DNA of 27,057 nt, from IMG/VR virus record IMGVR_UViG_3300028374_000485, positions 1 to 27,057 of that record; one strand, given 5' to 3'. This document shows positions 15,942 to 24,358 of the stretch, in pieces (within the stretch, counting starts at the first letter, position 1; every line of letters starts with the position of its first letter). A program made the translations under genes and the position numbers. Origin of the DNA: a virus. The notes under the pieces were generated by a model. That model was not told the DNA's origin, did not search any database, and worked only from the letters and a program-made list of their open reading frames with translations.

Positions 15942-17291
15942 TTAGACTCCGGGTTTTGCGCCGAGGCGCTGCATGACTTCTTCGACAGAGATACCGTGCT
16001 TTTTGGCGGTCGCTTCCACTTCGCTCATTGGAGTGGCTTCGCCGTTGATGATCACGGTTTCGGCGCTACCAGTTTGTGCGGGCGGCTCGTCCTGGCCCTG
16101 GCCTTGGCCGTCCCAGGTAAGCGCGGCAGCTACGTCCGGCGAACCGTTGGGCAACCAGTTGTAGTTGTCTTCGGCCTGCTGCGCCTGGACGTTCATGTCT
16201 TTCAGGGCGGATTGCATGTACGCGGCCATCGGCAACGGCGCTCGGTTCGCTTCCCAATCGCTGATATACATATCGCGGGCGCGCTTTACGGCGGTCGGCA
16301 CCAGGTCTGCGGCCAGGCTGGTATCTACCCCGACGTTGCCGTCCGGGCCTTCCACGGTTGGTGCGCCCATGTCTTTCAGTTGAATAAGCGCCTGTTCTTC
16401 CAGGATGCCGTACAGTTCTTCGTTGCGCTTCACGTCCATTACGTCCATCGGCCCACCGTCGCCACCGCCGGAACCGGAGCCACCGCCACCCAGGTCGTTC
16501 GGCCAGCCGTGTCCGTAGCGGTACTTGCCGAGGTCTTGAATGGACAGGTTGCCCATTTGGTAGTCGTTCGCCAGCACTTCGCCAATGTCCAGGCTTTCAC
16601 CCAACCGGGCCGTCTCGTCCGCGCCCAAGCCTTCGTTACCGGCTTGCATAGCCGTGTACTCGTCGGTCGTGGGCCGGTCTTGAATCTGGTAGGCGTCCCC
16701 GATAGTCCGCTCGCCACCCTGCACCTGTCCGGCCAGCAAGCCTTCCAAGGTTCCGGCCAGTTCCGTTTCGGCAATGTCACGCGCGTTGGTGTTGTCCATT
16801 TGGGTCGTGCGGACGGCGTTCGTGTTCTTGCTGTCCTGGACCAGCAGGGCTTCGGCGATACTCTCCTGGGCGTCTCGCTCGCTGATCTGGTTGCCTTCAC
16901 CAAAGGTCAGGGCCGTATCGGCGTCCAGGTCACCGGCATTGGCACCGGAGATAAGAGCGCGCTGCTGGCCCGCGTCAATCCCACCGTCCATCATGCGGGC
17001 ACCACCCCATCCCTGAGCGAAGCCAGGCAGTGCGGACATAACGCCGTCGTCGCCGGTCCGCATGACTTGGGCGTAGGCGGCTGCGGGGTTGTCGTTTTCC
17101 AGGGCGCTCGCGGCGGAGTCGTTGAAGGCCCGGTTTTCGCGGTTGAAACGGTCCGCCTGTTGGGTCGATTTAATGTCCGTCAACGCGGCCTGGTACGCGG
17201 CTTTCTTCTCCGGGTTCCCGGCGATGATCTTCGCCAGGTTGCTGCTGGCCTGCGCCCATGCCGGGTCGCCGAAAGGATTGGAATGTCTCAT
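15942..17291 (-). CDS. Putative internal virion protein (449 aa)
   Basis: This 449-aa protein is Gln/Asn/Ala/Gly-rich and helical, without a signal peptide or membrane segment. Residues about 275-290 are a Gly/Ser-rich linker (GGGGSGSGGGDGG) between an N-terminal helical region and a second region (MDVMDVKRNEELYGILEEQALIQLKDM...). The C-terminal 30 residues (EVEATAKKHGISVEEVMQRLG) resemble a short helix-turn-helix pattern that recurs in the giant protein at residues about 287-312. It lies between the 253-aa and 2046-aa genes, in the place of T7 gene 15, which supports a DNA-ejection role. GAGG sits close to the ATG, and its stop is three bases before the giant gene's start. I recognise no named family. 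Confidence 0.75.
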   Translation of the reverse strand: MRHSNPFGDPAWAQASSNLAKIIAGNPEKKAAYQAALTDIKSTQQADRFNRENRAFNDSAASALENDNPAAAYAQVMRTGDDGVMSALPGFAQGWGGARMMDGGIDAGQQRALISGANAGDLDADTALTFGEGNQISERDAQESIAEALLVQDSKNTNAVRTTQMDNTNARDIAETELAGTLEGLLAGQVQGGERTIGDAYQIQDRPTTDEYTAMQAGNEGLGADETARLGESLDIGEVLANDYQMGNLSIQDLGKYRYGHGWPNDLGGGGSGSGGGDGGPMDVMDVKRNEELYGILEEQALIQLKDMGAPTVEGPDGNVGVDTSLAADLVPTAVKRARDMYISDWEANRAPLPMAAYMQSALKDMNVQAQQAEDNYNWLPNGSPDVAAALTWDGQGQGQDEPPAQTGSAETVIINGEATPMSEVEATAKKHGISVEEVMQRLGAKPGV

Positions 17292-17302
17292 AGTGGCCTC
17301 AC

Positions 17303-18064
17303 TTAATAGACAATCATCGGAGCGCGGGAAATCTTCGCGCCTGTGCTGGCCCCGGCCACACCGCCGCCTGCGCCGGACGCGGCAACGGTTGAGCCAGCAC
17401 CGGCACCGGCACCTGCGGACGGAGCAAAGAAGCTACCGCCCCCGGCGAGCATCCCGGAGCCGACGCCTTGCGCCATTTGCGCGGCAATCTCCAGCCCGCG
17501 TTTCTTACTCATGGCGTCTTCTGTCGCGGCCTGGATTGCCAGCGGCATCCGGGCTTCTTCGCCACGGGCGATCTGCTGGTTCGCCTGAATCTCCCCCTGG
17601 GCCGGACGGAATATGCGGTTGTTGCCATTCAGCACGTCCCCCAAGGAGTCCATTTCAGCGGCGGCTCTGCGGCGTCCGGCGGTTTCTTCATCGTTGGCCT
17701 GGCGCTCGCGGTCGACTGCCTTGCCGATCACACGTCCGGCTGGTCCGTCCATACCGGCACTGTTGGCGTCGTTGTCTGTGGGTTCCGGGCGGTTGGAGTT
17801 CGCTTCCATCCGGGCAACGCCTTTTTCGACTTCTTTGGCCTGGGCCGCTTCGACCTCGCCGCGCCCGACGGCGGCTTCCTCAAGGGCCTGACCCAACGTC
17901 TTCCGGCGCTGGTCGTCTAGCTCCGCTTGCTTCTGTTTGGCCTGGTCAAGAATGGTTCGGGTCTGGTTTGCCAGGTCGTCCGCGCGGGACTTTTGGACGT
18001 AGGTGTTCGCGCCGACACCACCGGCCAGCAAAAGCGCACCAATACCAAGGGTTCCGAGTGCCAT
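17303..18064 (-). CDS. Putative internal virion protein with N-terminal hydrophobic segment (253 aa)
   Basis: Residues about 3-22 (LGTLGIGALLLAGGVGANTY) form a single hydrophobic helix. A long charged coiled-coil-like region (about 25-170), an Ala-rich helix and a Gly/Ala/Ser low-complexity tail (about 205-240) follow. It resembles in plan the T7 gp14-type internal virion proteins that insert into the outer membrane during ejection. AAGGAGA is well placed before the ATG. The segment lacks a good AXA cleavage site, so a membrane-inserting helix is likelier than a signal peptide. The order of genes supports the call; sequence identity to T7 is not claimed. Confidence 0.72.
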   Translation of the reverse strand: MALGTLGIGALLLAGGVGANTYVQKSRADDLANQTRTILDQAKQKQAELDDQRRKTLGQALEEAAVGRGEVEAAQAKEVEKGVARMEANSNRPEPTDNDANSAGMDGPAGRVIGKAVDRERQANDEETAGRRRAAAEMDSLGDVLNGNNRIFRPAQGEIQANQQIARGEEARMPLAIQAATEDAMSKKRGLEIAAQMAQGVGSGMLAGGGSFFAPSAGAGAGAGSTVAASGAGGGVAGASTGAKISRAPMIVY

Positions 18065-18075
18065 GTCTGTTCTCC

Positions 18076-18732
18076 TTACCCAGTGATATTTTTGCCGCTG
18101 GACGAGCGGGATGGGTTAGATGCGTAGGCTTGTTCTACCTGCCGACGTGCCGCTGCCCGGTCCTGGCCCACCTGGTAGGCGCCGACTCCGCGCGTAGTCT
18201 GTTCAAACATATTGCCGAGCGGGCTGTAGCGGTCCGTCGTGTTGAGTACGTCCGCCACACTGCCAAGCTGTGACCGGATGGCCGTGGGGTCGGCGGTCGA
18301 CTGAATCAGGCTGGTCAGGTTCGCCCGTTGTCCGGCAACCGCCTCGCGGGCACCGTCCGCAAAGTTATCACCACGGCGGGCTACATCGTCGCGGGCCTGG
18401 GTTAGCTCCCTGTCCAGGGTGCCGAAATCATCCACGGCTGCGGACGAGTTGAGCAGGTTCGCGTCCGCGAGGCCGTAAAGCAGGCCCTCCTGCGCGTCCT
18501 TAAACTGGCGCGTCACCCGTGGGTTGGCGTAGTCCTCGTAAGCGTCCGCGCGCTTGTTGTAAAACCGGTCGTCAAACCCTTCGTAGTATTCGTCGTCTAC
18601 GTAGCCGCCGTCGAAGAATGACTCGACGTCCGACATGCCTTTCTTGATCCGGCGCTCGCGCTTGGCATCCTGTTCTTTCTGATACCGGAGCGAGTCTTCC
18701 GCTGCATCACTTCCGCCGCCGTCACCACACAT
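18076..18732 (-). CDS. Putative virion-associated protein (218 aa)
   Basis: This 218-aa protein starts MCGDGGGSDA and has an acidic Tyr/Asp-rich region (FFDGGYVDDEYYEGFDDRFYNK, about residues 39-60). A long polar helical body with many Ala, Arg and Gln residues follows. Proteins of this type commonly lie between the nozzle and ejection proteins of podoviruses. The ATG shares one base with the stop of the GNAT-like gene (TAATG), and GGAGG lies inside that gene's last codons. The N-terminal Cys is at position 2 without a hydrophobic signal, so it is not a lipoprotein. Exact function is unknown. Confidence 0.72.
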   Translation of the reverse strand: MCGDGGGSDAAEDSLRYQKEQDAKRERRIKKGMSDVESFFDGGYVDDEYYEGFDDRFYNKRADAYEDYANPRVTRQFKDAQEGLLYGLADANLLNSSAAVDDFGTLDRELTQARDDVARRGDNFADGAREAVAGQRANLTSLIQSTADPTAIRSQLGSVADVLNTTDRYSPLGNMFEQTTRGVGAYQVGQDRAAARRQVEQAYASNPSRSSSGKNITG

Positions 18733-19190
18733 TAGCCCACCTCCATAAACATCACGGACCCGGCACGTTTAAAGTTATAACTGCCGAGCTTGTGGACAAA
18801 CTGCTCGTCCGGCGCACCCGCGCTGTTGCAGATCGTGATTCGTCTCGCGCCATTCTCTGCTGCCCACATGCAGAACTTTCTCAGTAGCTGGTCTACCACG
18901 CCGAAAGACGCGCCCCGAAACTGGGGACGGACGAACACCGCTTTGTCTCCGGCCACGATCTCTTGCGAGAAAAACGCCCGCGACAGCTGTCCGCATATTG
19001 CCCCCATTGTATGCTGTTTGTCGTCGGCTAACCAGACAACGCCGGACCGGGACCGGATCAGCCCTCGCATGGTCTCTGTCGTGACCTTCTCGTCAAACGG
19101 CAGCGGACTGAAATTGCTTTCTTCGTGCATCACGCGGGCCATGCTGATCAATGTCGGCATGTCGCGTTCAGTTGCCATCCGGATTTCCAT
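18732..19190 (-). CDS. GNAT-like acetyltransferase at the T7 gp13 position
   Basis: This 152-aa protein reads as a GNAT domain. MEIRMATERDMPTLISMA is the usual first strand and helix, and AVFVRPQFRGASFG (residues 84-97) corresponds to motif A, the acetyl-CoA pyrophosphate loop. The helix GVVDQLLRKFCMWAAENGA follows, then RITICNSAG and the final F..AGSVMFMEV strand. The loop is RGASFG, with Ser where RGxGxG is standard, so binding may be weakened or lost. In T7 the short gene 13 product occupies this same place between nozzle and internal virion proteins and, as I recall, also looks GNAT-like. It could therefore be a structural or assembly protein built on a GNAT fold, not an active enzyme. 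TAATG overlaps join it to both neighbours. Confidence 0.75.
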   Translation of the reverse strand: MEIRMATERDMPTLISMARVMHEESNFSPLPFDEKVTTETMRGLIRSRSGVVWLADDKQHTMGAICGQLSRAFFSQEIVAGDKAVFVRPQFRGASFGVVDQLLRKFCMWAAENGARRITICNSAGAPDEQFVHKLGSYNFKRAGSVMFMEVG

Positions 19191-20914
19191 TAGCTCGCTT
19201 CCCCGTTCTGGTAGTGGACAATCACCTGACCCAGCTTGGCCGGGCCTTCGTTTTTCGACCGGAGCCGGAAACCGACGTGGGTGGTGCTGGCAATCGCGGC
19301 AAAGGTGGTGTCCATGCCGTAGGTCGCCCCTTCGATTTCGCCAAGGTATTCCTCAAAGTCAGGGAACGTGGGGTCCGGCCTGATCCAAATATCCCATGTG
19401 CCAATACAGCCGACGTCTACGGACGTGATCTGCTTGAGCGTCCCGGGAGAGCCAAGGTCCATGTGCGGCAAAACCACGTCCGTCGCTGTGTCGTCGTACT
19501 CACTCCCGGAGACGCCGCCGTACAGATACACCCGGTCGTTGACCCGGGCGTAGAAGCGGTCCGCCGTTACAGCAAAGTCTGACACCGGCCCGGGCAGTAC
19601 GTAGGACGACCACGCGCTGATCTTGCTGCCGGGGAACTGGCTGTAGACGTAGACCCGTAGACCGATGGACAGCAGGTAGCGCCCGAACTCTGGCTCCACA
19701 GCGGCGTTTGCGTCCCGCCGGGCGCTCGCTGGCAAGGCGGTCAGGTACTCGTTGACTTCGTCGTCTACCGGGGTGCCCACGTCCGCGCTCGCGGCTGAGT
19801 TGGAACTGTCCCGCGCCCGCAGCGACCGGATGCCGGACTGGCTGAGAAAGAAGACGTCCGACTCGCCGTAGCTGACGACCGACTGAGGTGAGGCTGTGCC
19901 GATGTTGCGCAGCAGTTGCAGCTGGCGCATCTGCTTAACGTCGAACGCCAAGGCCCGAATGTGGATGGCCTGCCGGGAGAACACAGCAAGGTCTCCCTGA
20001 TACGACGCCAGCGCCGTCAGCAGTTCCGACCCGGAATCCTGAGTCGCAAGGTTGATGAACCCGGCACCGATCCCGTCGTCCAGTGTCCACTGAGTAGCGT
20101 CCGGCTGGGGTATGTCCCCGCTGGTCCCCGGGTCCGTAAAGCCGGAGAACCGAAGCAGCGACTGGGCGGTTGAGTAGACCCGGTCCTGCAGCGTAAAGGC
20201 GGTCCGGCCAGTACCGGCGGCTCGGCCCAGCACGACGTATTCCGTGCCGTCGATAGTCAAGGTGAAAGAAACGTCCGGCAGGTATGTGGCCGTCAGGTCG
20301 ATCCGGGTGATCTGCGGGCTGTCCGCGTCCGTCACCTGAATCTCGGTGGCAGACATATTGCCGTCCGGCACGATGTTGTAAACCGTGTCGTTGAACCGTC
20401 CGGTGATGGTCAGGCTCGGTCCAGCGGCCACCACCAGCAGGCCGGTCTCGTCCTCGATCTTCTGCGCCAGCGACAGAGCCACGGCATCGAGGCCGGACAG
20501 GTCATTGGAGATCTCGGTCCAGTCGTTGATCAGAGCGCCGTCGTAGAAGTGCAGGACGTTCCCGTCCGCGTACTCGGCTATGGCGTAGATCACGCCGTTG
20601 AAATTCTGCGTAGACAACAGCCGCGTCATGGCCGACCCGTTGGGGGAGTTCAGCCGCTGGTACTGGATATTGCTGGACAGTGCAGCCGGGCGAAGACCGG
20701 AGCCGAATACGTACAGCTGGCCCCGGACGATGTGCAGGCCGAATGTGTTGGCGGTCGCGTTGCCCACGTCTACGAAAGCCTTGCGCTTCCCCACTTCACC
20801 GCCCCGGGTGATGTGTGCGTTCTGGCAGCGACGAAGCGATCCGGCAGGCGCGGAAAAGGCAGTCTTGCGGGTATCAAGCCCGGACTGGAAATCAGCTACA
20901 AGGTAGTAAGCCAC
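19190..20914 (-). CDS. Tail nozzle / tail tubular protein B-like (GTG start)
   Basis: This 574-aa beta-rich protein begins MAYYLVADFQSGLDTRKTAF, then CQNAHITRGGEVGKRKAF. That resembles the opening of podovirus nozzle or stabilisation proteins, where the chain states a list of 'nodes' and a Gly-rich turn. Multiple repeat-like beta segments follow (VYGS/LYGG, DRVY) consistent with a propeller-like body. It directly follows the adaptor gene, the position of T7 gene 12. The start is GTG at 20914 (GGGGA eight bases upstream); no alternative ATG fits. The stop overlaps the next ATG as TAATG. I rate the family by position and general pattern, so P22 gp10-like and T7 gp12-like alternatives both remain open. 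Confidence 0.68.
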   Translation of the reverse strand: MAYYLVADFQSGLDTRKTAFSAPAGSLRRCQNAHITRGGEVGKRKAFVDVGNATANTFGLHIVRGQLYVFGSGLRPAALSSNIQYQRLNSPNGSAMTRLLSTQNFNGVIYAIAEYADGNVLHFYDGALINDWTEISNDLSGLDAVALSLAQKIEDETGLLVVAAGPSLTITGRFNDTVYNIVPDGNMSATEIQVTDADSPQITRIDLTATYLPDVSFTLTIDGTEYVVLGRAAGTGRTAFTLQDRVYSTAQSLLRFSGFTDPGTSGDIPQPDATQWTLDDGIGAGFINLATQDSGSELLTALASYQGDLAVFSRQAIHIRALAFDVKQMRQLQLLRNIGTASPQSVVSYGESDVFFLSQSGIRSLRARDSSNSAASADVGTPVDDEVNEYLTALPASARRDANAAVEPEFGRYLLSIGLRVYVYSQFPGSKISAWSSYVLPGPVSDFAVTADRFYARVNDRVYLYGGVSGSEYDDTATDVVLPHMDLGSPGTLKQITSVDVGCIGTWDIWIRPDPTFPDFEEYLGEIEGATYGMDTTFAAIASTTHVGFRLRSKNEGPAKLGQVIVHYQNGEAS

Positions 20915-20917
20915 GGT

Positions 20918-21610
20918 TTAGGTCCCCGGTGCGCGGACCCGGATCGGCTGGTACGCGGACTGTCTGCGCGTCGTGTTCAGCCTAAGCATCGGGTCGGAGC
21001 GCATTTGGTTGGCCCGCAGACGGTCGTCAATCCGCTTGGCCTGTTGGAGTTTGAGTTCTGCGTCTCGCGCACCCTGTTTTGCCAACCACTCGCCAGCGGC
21101 ATACAAGGCAATCATGTTGGCGTCCAGGTCTACTACGTCGTTGTCACCCGCCAGAATCTTCGGGAACGGCATACCCTCAAAGCGAAGGATTTGTTCGCCG
21201 GTCTCCGGAGTCGGCCAGACCTCGATCAGCCCTTCGCCGGTTCTCTGCCAGCGGCGTACCGGGTCCGCGTACTCGCCGTCTTCGTGGCGGTAACGGTTCC
21301 ACTGTGCCGGACCAACGCCATATTCCACGTCACGCCAACGGTCGCCCTTGTCTTCCAGGACGTAGACCTCGCCGAGACGGTCCGGGTCTAGGTCGGACGG
21401 GAACGCAAAATAGCGCTTGCCGCGCTCCAGGGTAATGTCGTCGTGGCGGTACAGGTGCGGCCAGTTGAAGTCCTGGTGCAACCGTTCGTAGGTGCGGCGG
21501 ACGTACTGGCGGAACACGTCAATGACGTTGCGACCGACAGCGGCGTTGCCCGACTGACCGGCTTCCTCGCGGGCCATTGTTGCGATCTGTCCGAGAGTAC
21601 GTCCGCGCAT
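20918..21610 (-). CDS. Head-tail adaptor / tail tubular protein A-like
   Basis: This 230-aa protein fits the adaptor that joins portal to tail nozzle in podoviruses. It opens with a helix (MRGRTLGQIATMAREEAG), then a helical segment with VIDVFRQYVRRTYERLHQDFNWPHL (residues 29-53), where 'DF.WP.L' is a recurrent pattern of adaptor proteins. A beta-rich insertion (about 55-150, with FEGMPFPKIL near 144-153) follows, and then a long C-terminal helix (about 164-200). AGGAG lies nine bases before the ATG. It sits between a 150-aa protein and the nozzle, as expected for T7 gene 11 or P22 gene 4 equivalents. Confidence 0.74.
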   Translation of the reverse strand: MRGRTLGQIATMAREEAGQSGNAAVGRNVIDVFRQYVRRTYERLHQDFNWPHLYRHDDITLERGKRYFAFPSDLDPDRLGEVYVLEDKGDRWRDVEYGVGPAQWNRYRHEDGEYADPVRRWQRTGEGLIEVWPTPETGEQILRFEGMPFPKILAGDNDVVDLDANMIALYAAGEWLAKQGARDAELKLQQAKRIDDRLRANQMRSDPMLRLNTTRRQSAYQPIRVRAPGT

Positions 21611-21617
21611 GGTCTAC

Positions 21618-22070
21618 TTACTCCTGCTTGGCTGCTTCGGCTGCGGCCTGGGCTTCTTCTTCGGCCTGGGCCTGTTCAGTGGCTTCGGCTTCGGCCCGGG
21701 CTTTCGCCTCGGCATCGGCAGCGTCTTTGGCAGGAGACTTCTTCTTCGCCTTAGAGGCGGTCGGGTAGTCAACGCCAATGTCTTTCAGGGTCGCCGGTAG
21801 GTTCGGGCGCGGGCCTGGGTAGACAATATCAACGATGTTTTTGGAGCCTTTCGAGTCCGGTCCCGGCAACTTGCGCTTATAGGTTTTGCGCAGGCGGTCC
21901 AGTTCTTCGGCGTGTTTGCGGGTGTCCTGCTTCGTGGGGTTGATGTTCACCACGGAATCCTCGCCGTGCAGCACACGTAGGATTTCAATTTCGGCAACGG
22001 TCACGCCTGTTTTCGGCACCACATGGTTGCGGTCTCCGCCAAGGTGAACGTCACAATTGACGATTTGCAT
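21618..22070 (-). CDS. Hypothetical protein with Ala/Glu-rich C-terminal coiled coil (150 aa)
   Basis: The first 60 residues (MQIVNCDVHLGGDRNHVVPK..VTVAEIEILRVLHGEDSV) look like a small conserved domain of phage proteins encoded beside the capsid gene. A basic stretch (YKRKLPGPDSKGSK) follows. The last 45 residues are an Ala/Glu/Gln/Lys-rich helix, likely coiled coil. It follows the capsid gene and its hairpin and precedes the adaptor. A minor head protein or head-completion factor is possible. No catalytic motif is visible. GAGG precedes the ATG with good spacing. Confidence 0.68.
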   Translation of the reverse strand: MQIVNCDVHLGGDRNHVVPKTGVTVAEIEILRVLHGEDSVVNINPTKQDTRKHAEELDRLRKTYKRKLPGPDSKGSKNIVDIVYPGPRPNLPATLKDIGVDYPTASKAKKKSPAKDAADAEAKARAEAEATEQAQAEEEAQAAAEAAKQE

Positions 22071-22104
22071 GGGCTATGCCTCGATTATCGGGGGAAAGGT
22101 GAAA

Positions 22105-22124
22105 CGGTCCGCCGAAACGGACCG
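22105..22124 (-). terminator. Hairpin after the major capsid gene (weak terminator or attenuator)
   Basis: CGGTCCG (22105-22111) and CGGACCG (22118-22124) form a perfect 7-bp stem with a 6-base loop. It is followed leftward by TTTCACCTTTCCC, so the U-run is poor. It lies between the capsid stop (22138) and the next gene. T7 has a terminator at the same place, between capsid and adaptor genes. Partial termination or 3'-end protection of capsid mRNA is likely. Confidence 0.6.
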
Positions 22125-22137
22125 CTGCTGCTCCCGC

Positions 22138-23199
22138 TTAGTTAGCGGGGAAGACCTGTACGACCATAGACGTGTTCAACTGCCGTGCAGTCAGGCCACC
22201 AGCCCAAGTCATTGAGCGGTAGAGAACCATCTTGTCGTGCGGACGAGCGGGGTAGTGCTTCTTCATGTCTTCGCCTTCGATCGGACGAAGTTTGATGTTC
22301 TTCGTGTCGATGAAGTACATGAAGTCGTCACGGCCCAGGTCGTCCAGGGTCGGGTCATACTTGAAAGTGCCCAGTCCTTTCAGACTGATTTCACCCATGC
22401 TGATCTCCTGCTTTCCGCCGAAACCAGATTGGGTGTAGGTGCCTTTCGCGTCGACTTCTTCTTCCAGGCGCTCCAGTGCTTTTGAGCCACACAGGATAAG
22501 AAGGTTCGGGCTACCGTAGCGGCGAAGCTGACGGACCTGCTGACGCAAGAACCGAATCAGCGCGGACGTACCGGTGTTGATGCGGACGCCGTTGCCGGTG
22601 CCAGGTGTGCCGACGAAAGCGCGGTTGCGCCACAACGGCTGTGCGGCACGGTCGATACCGCCAACTACGCCCGTGGTCGGGTCGTCCGCGATAAGGTACT
22701 GGATGCCAGGTACTTCCTTGGAATCCTGGGCGCCGTCCTGCCAAAGCATTTCGTTCATCCCGGAAGACCAACCCTCGGTCATGTCTTCCAGCTTGGTTTC
22801 CAGGATATTCGCCAGCATGGTTAGCTCGCGCTGGTTGTGCATCTTCACGTTCTTGCCGTTGGTATCAACGACCGAAATACCGTCACGGAGCAATTCGTCC
22901 GTGGTCATGTTGATGCCCAGGTGCAGCATCTTCCAGGGGTACTTCGCCTCTTTGATCGGCGTCGGGTTGGTGAAGCTCAGGGTATCGTCGGAGTCGAAGC
23001 CTTCCAGATTGGATTGGGTCTCGAAAATCGGACGAACGGTTAGCTCACCCTTGCCGCCGGGGAACGTCTGTTGGGACGACCGCATAGCGTTAAGCAGTGG
23101 CTTTTCCTGAATGTGTTGGGCAAAGGTCTGACCTCTGTCCATGTGGTAGTCAATCGCAGCGTTAGCTACGTTGTCGATTACGGCTTGAGTCAATGGCAT
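22138..23199 (-). CDS. Major capsid protein
   Basis: This 353-aa protein fits a phage major capsid, presumably of the HK97 fold. It follows the scaffold by 12 bases and precedes the adaptor, as in other podoviruses. The N-terminal arm is helical (MPLTQAVIDNVANAAIDYHM). A region with FPGGKGELTVRPIF is E-loop-like. LRQQVRQLRRYGSPNLLILCG (about residues 213-233) is like the spine helix and P-domain segment. The C-terminal part carries DFMYFIDTKNIKLRPIEG, a common capsid pattern, then a beta ending (MVLYRSMTWAGGL...). GAGGG precedes the ATG. No protease gene is visible, so capsid cleavage is not expected from this window. Confidence 0.85.
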   Translation of the reverse strand: MPLTQAVIDNVANAAIDYHMDRGQTFAQHIQEKPLLNAMRSSQQTFPGGKGELTVRPIFETQSNLEGFDSDDTLSFTNPTPIKEAKYPWKMLHLGINMTTDELLRDGISVVDTNGKNVKMHNQRELTMLANILETKLEDMTEGWSSGMNEMLWQDGAQDSKEVPGIQYLIADDPTTGVVGGIDRAAQPLWRNRAFVGTPGTGNGVRINTGTSALIRFLRQQVRQLRRYGSPNLLILCGSKALERLEEEVDAKGTYTQSGFGGKQEISMGEISLKGLGTFKYDPTLDDLGRDDFMYFIDTKNIKLRPIEGEDMKKHYPARPHDKMVLYRSMTWAGGLTARQLNTSMVVQVFPAN

Positions 23200-23211
23200 G
23201 TCTGCACCCTC

Positions 23212-24300
23212 TTATGACTGATTCGCGGCCTGCTCAATCGCTTGCATGAACGATTCAGGTGGCTGGCCTTGCGCCGAGGAAGTGCTGGTGTCCTGGCTCC
23301 GCGCGCCTGGCTTCACGGCTGGACGAGTGGGCATAGCCGCCTTCAACTCGTCTTTCACTGTCTTGTAGGCTTTTTTCGCCAACTCGACAGCCTGCTCGTT
23401 TGTCCGGGGCGGCTCTTGTTGAACCAGCAACCGCAATTCCTTGGTAACGAAACGCTGAATCCGCTTGTAATCAGGGTCGGTCTTCTGAACGTCCGCCTCC
23501 CAGGAACGAAGCGCGGCCTGTTGGCCTTCGATGATCTGGCGAGCGTTTTCATGCTGCCGGGTTTCCTGATTCTCGCGCTCACGGCGACCGGCACGTTCCG
23601 AAACAAAGTCTTTCTCGTTTCGCAACCGGGCCAACTCTTGTGCGCGGTCCTCAGAAATTGCGCCTTCGTTGACTTCCGTTTGCAGGTCTTCCGGCAACCG
23701 GTAGCCAGCGAACTGATCTAAGCCCTCCATGCGCTTTGCGAGAACTTCCCTGGCTCGCGCCGGGTCATTCTTCATCATGGCTACGACTTGCAGACCGTCC
23801 GCTACTTCCTGAACCGAAAGCTCGTTCTGGTTCATAAACGTCGTGATCTTGTCGTACTCTTGCGCGCGTGGTTCCAGGTTCTCGGCCCGGTCTTTAAAGC
23901 TGTCACGTTCGCGGACCATTTCTTTCCAGCGGGGGTGTTTGTGGAAGGGTTCGGGCTTATCGTCCTTACCATCGGCGGTGTCCTCACCACCCTCGTCCAC
24001 AGCCTCGTCGGACTGGTCCTCGGCGTCTTCATCGTCTTCGTTCTGGTCGTCGTCCGAGTCAGAGTCTTCGCCGTCGGTGTCGTCAGCGTTCTCGTCACCA
24101 TCGGCGGCACGGGTGATGGCATCCAGCAAAGTGCCTGAATCCTCGTCCGCGCTCCCTTCTTCAAACGTGTCAGTGGTGGGCGATTCCGACTGTGTATTAG
24201 CGCCCTCAAGTGCCGTTGACGACTCGGCGGCTACGTCCGGGTTTTCGGTCTGGCTTGCTGATGACGAATCAGCATTATCGTCTCTGTACTCCGGTGGCAT
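23212..24300 (-). CDS. Scaffolding (capsid assembly) protein
   Basis: This 362-aa protein has an Asp/Glu/Ser-rich disordered N-terminus (residues 1-115). PFHKHPRWKEM (118-128), a motif frequent in phage scaffolds, comes next. A long charged helical region (about 130-310) and a basic, Pro/Ser-rich C-terminus follow, with a final short helix (ESFMQAIEQAANQ) of the kind that contacts the capsid. Position directly upstream of the capsid gene is diagnostic. GGAG precedes the ATG. The internal promoter just upstream suggests scaffold and capsid can be transcribed apart from terminase and portal, matching their high copy need. Confidence 0.88.
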   Translation of the reverse strand: MPPEYRDDNADSSSASQTENPDVAAESSTALEGANTQSESPTTDTFEEGSADEDSGTLLDAITRAADGDENADDTDGEDSDSDDDQNEDDEDAEDQSDEAVDEGGEDTADGKDDKPEPFHKHPRWKEMVRERDSFKDRAENLEPRAQEYDKITTFMNQNELSVQEVADGLQVVAMMKNDPARAREVLAKRMEGLDQFAGYRLPEDLQTEVNEGAISEDRAQELARLRNEKDFVSERAGRRERENQETRQHENARQIIEGQQAALRSWEADVQKTDPDYKRIQRFVTKELRLLVQQEPPRTNEQAVELAKKAYKTVKDELKAAMPTRPAVKPGARSQDTSTSSAQGQPPESFMQAIEQAANQS

Positions 24301-24328
24301 TGCTGCACTCCGTAGGTTGGTTTGTATG

Positions 24329-24358
24329 ATTGTAGGCTTTGTCTGTCCGCTTTATCAA
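24329..24358 (-). promoter_or_regulatory. Internal sigma70-like promoter before scaffold/capsid genes
   Basis: Read leftward: -35 TTGATA (24358-24353, 5 of 6), an 18-base spacer, and -10 TACAAT (24334-24329, 5 of 6). The start would be near 24322, leaving a short leader to the scaffold ATG at 24300. It would boost scaffold, capsid and downstream genes over terminase and portal. Confidence 0.62.

Noticed and set aside
15168-17306. 712-codon open frame on the plus strand, opposite the 449-aa gene and the start of the giant gene
   Set aside because: It is wholly antisense to well-supported genes with ribosome sites and tight spacing. Long antisense frames arise in GC-rich coding DNA because TTA, CTA and TCA are rare on the coding strand. 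The translation has no recognisable domain and its start lacks a ribosome site.
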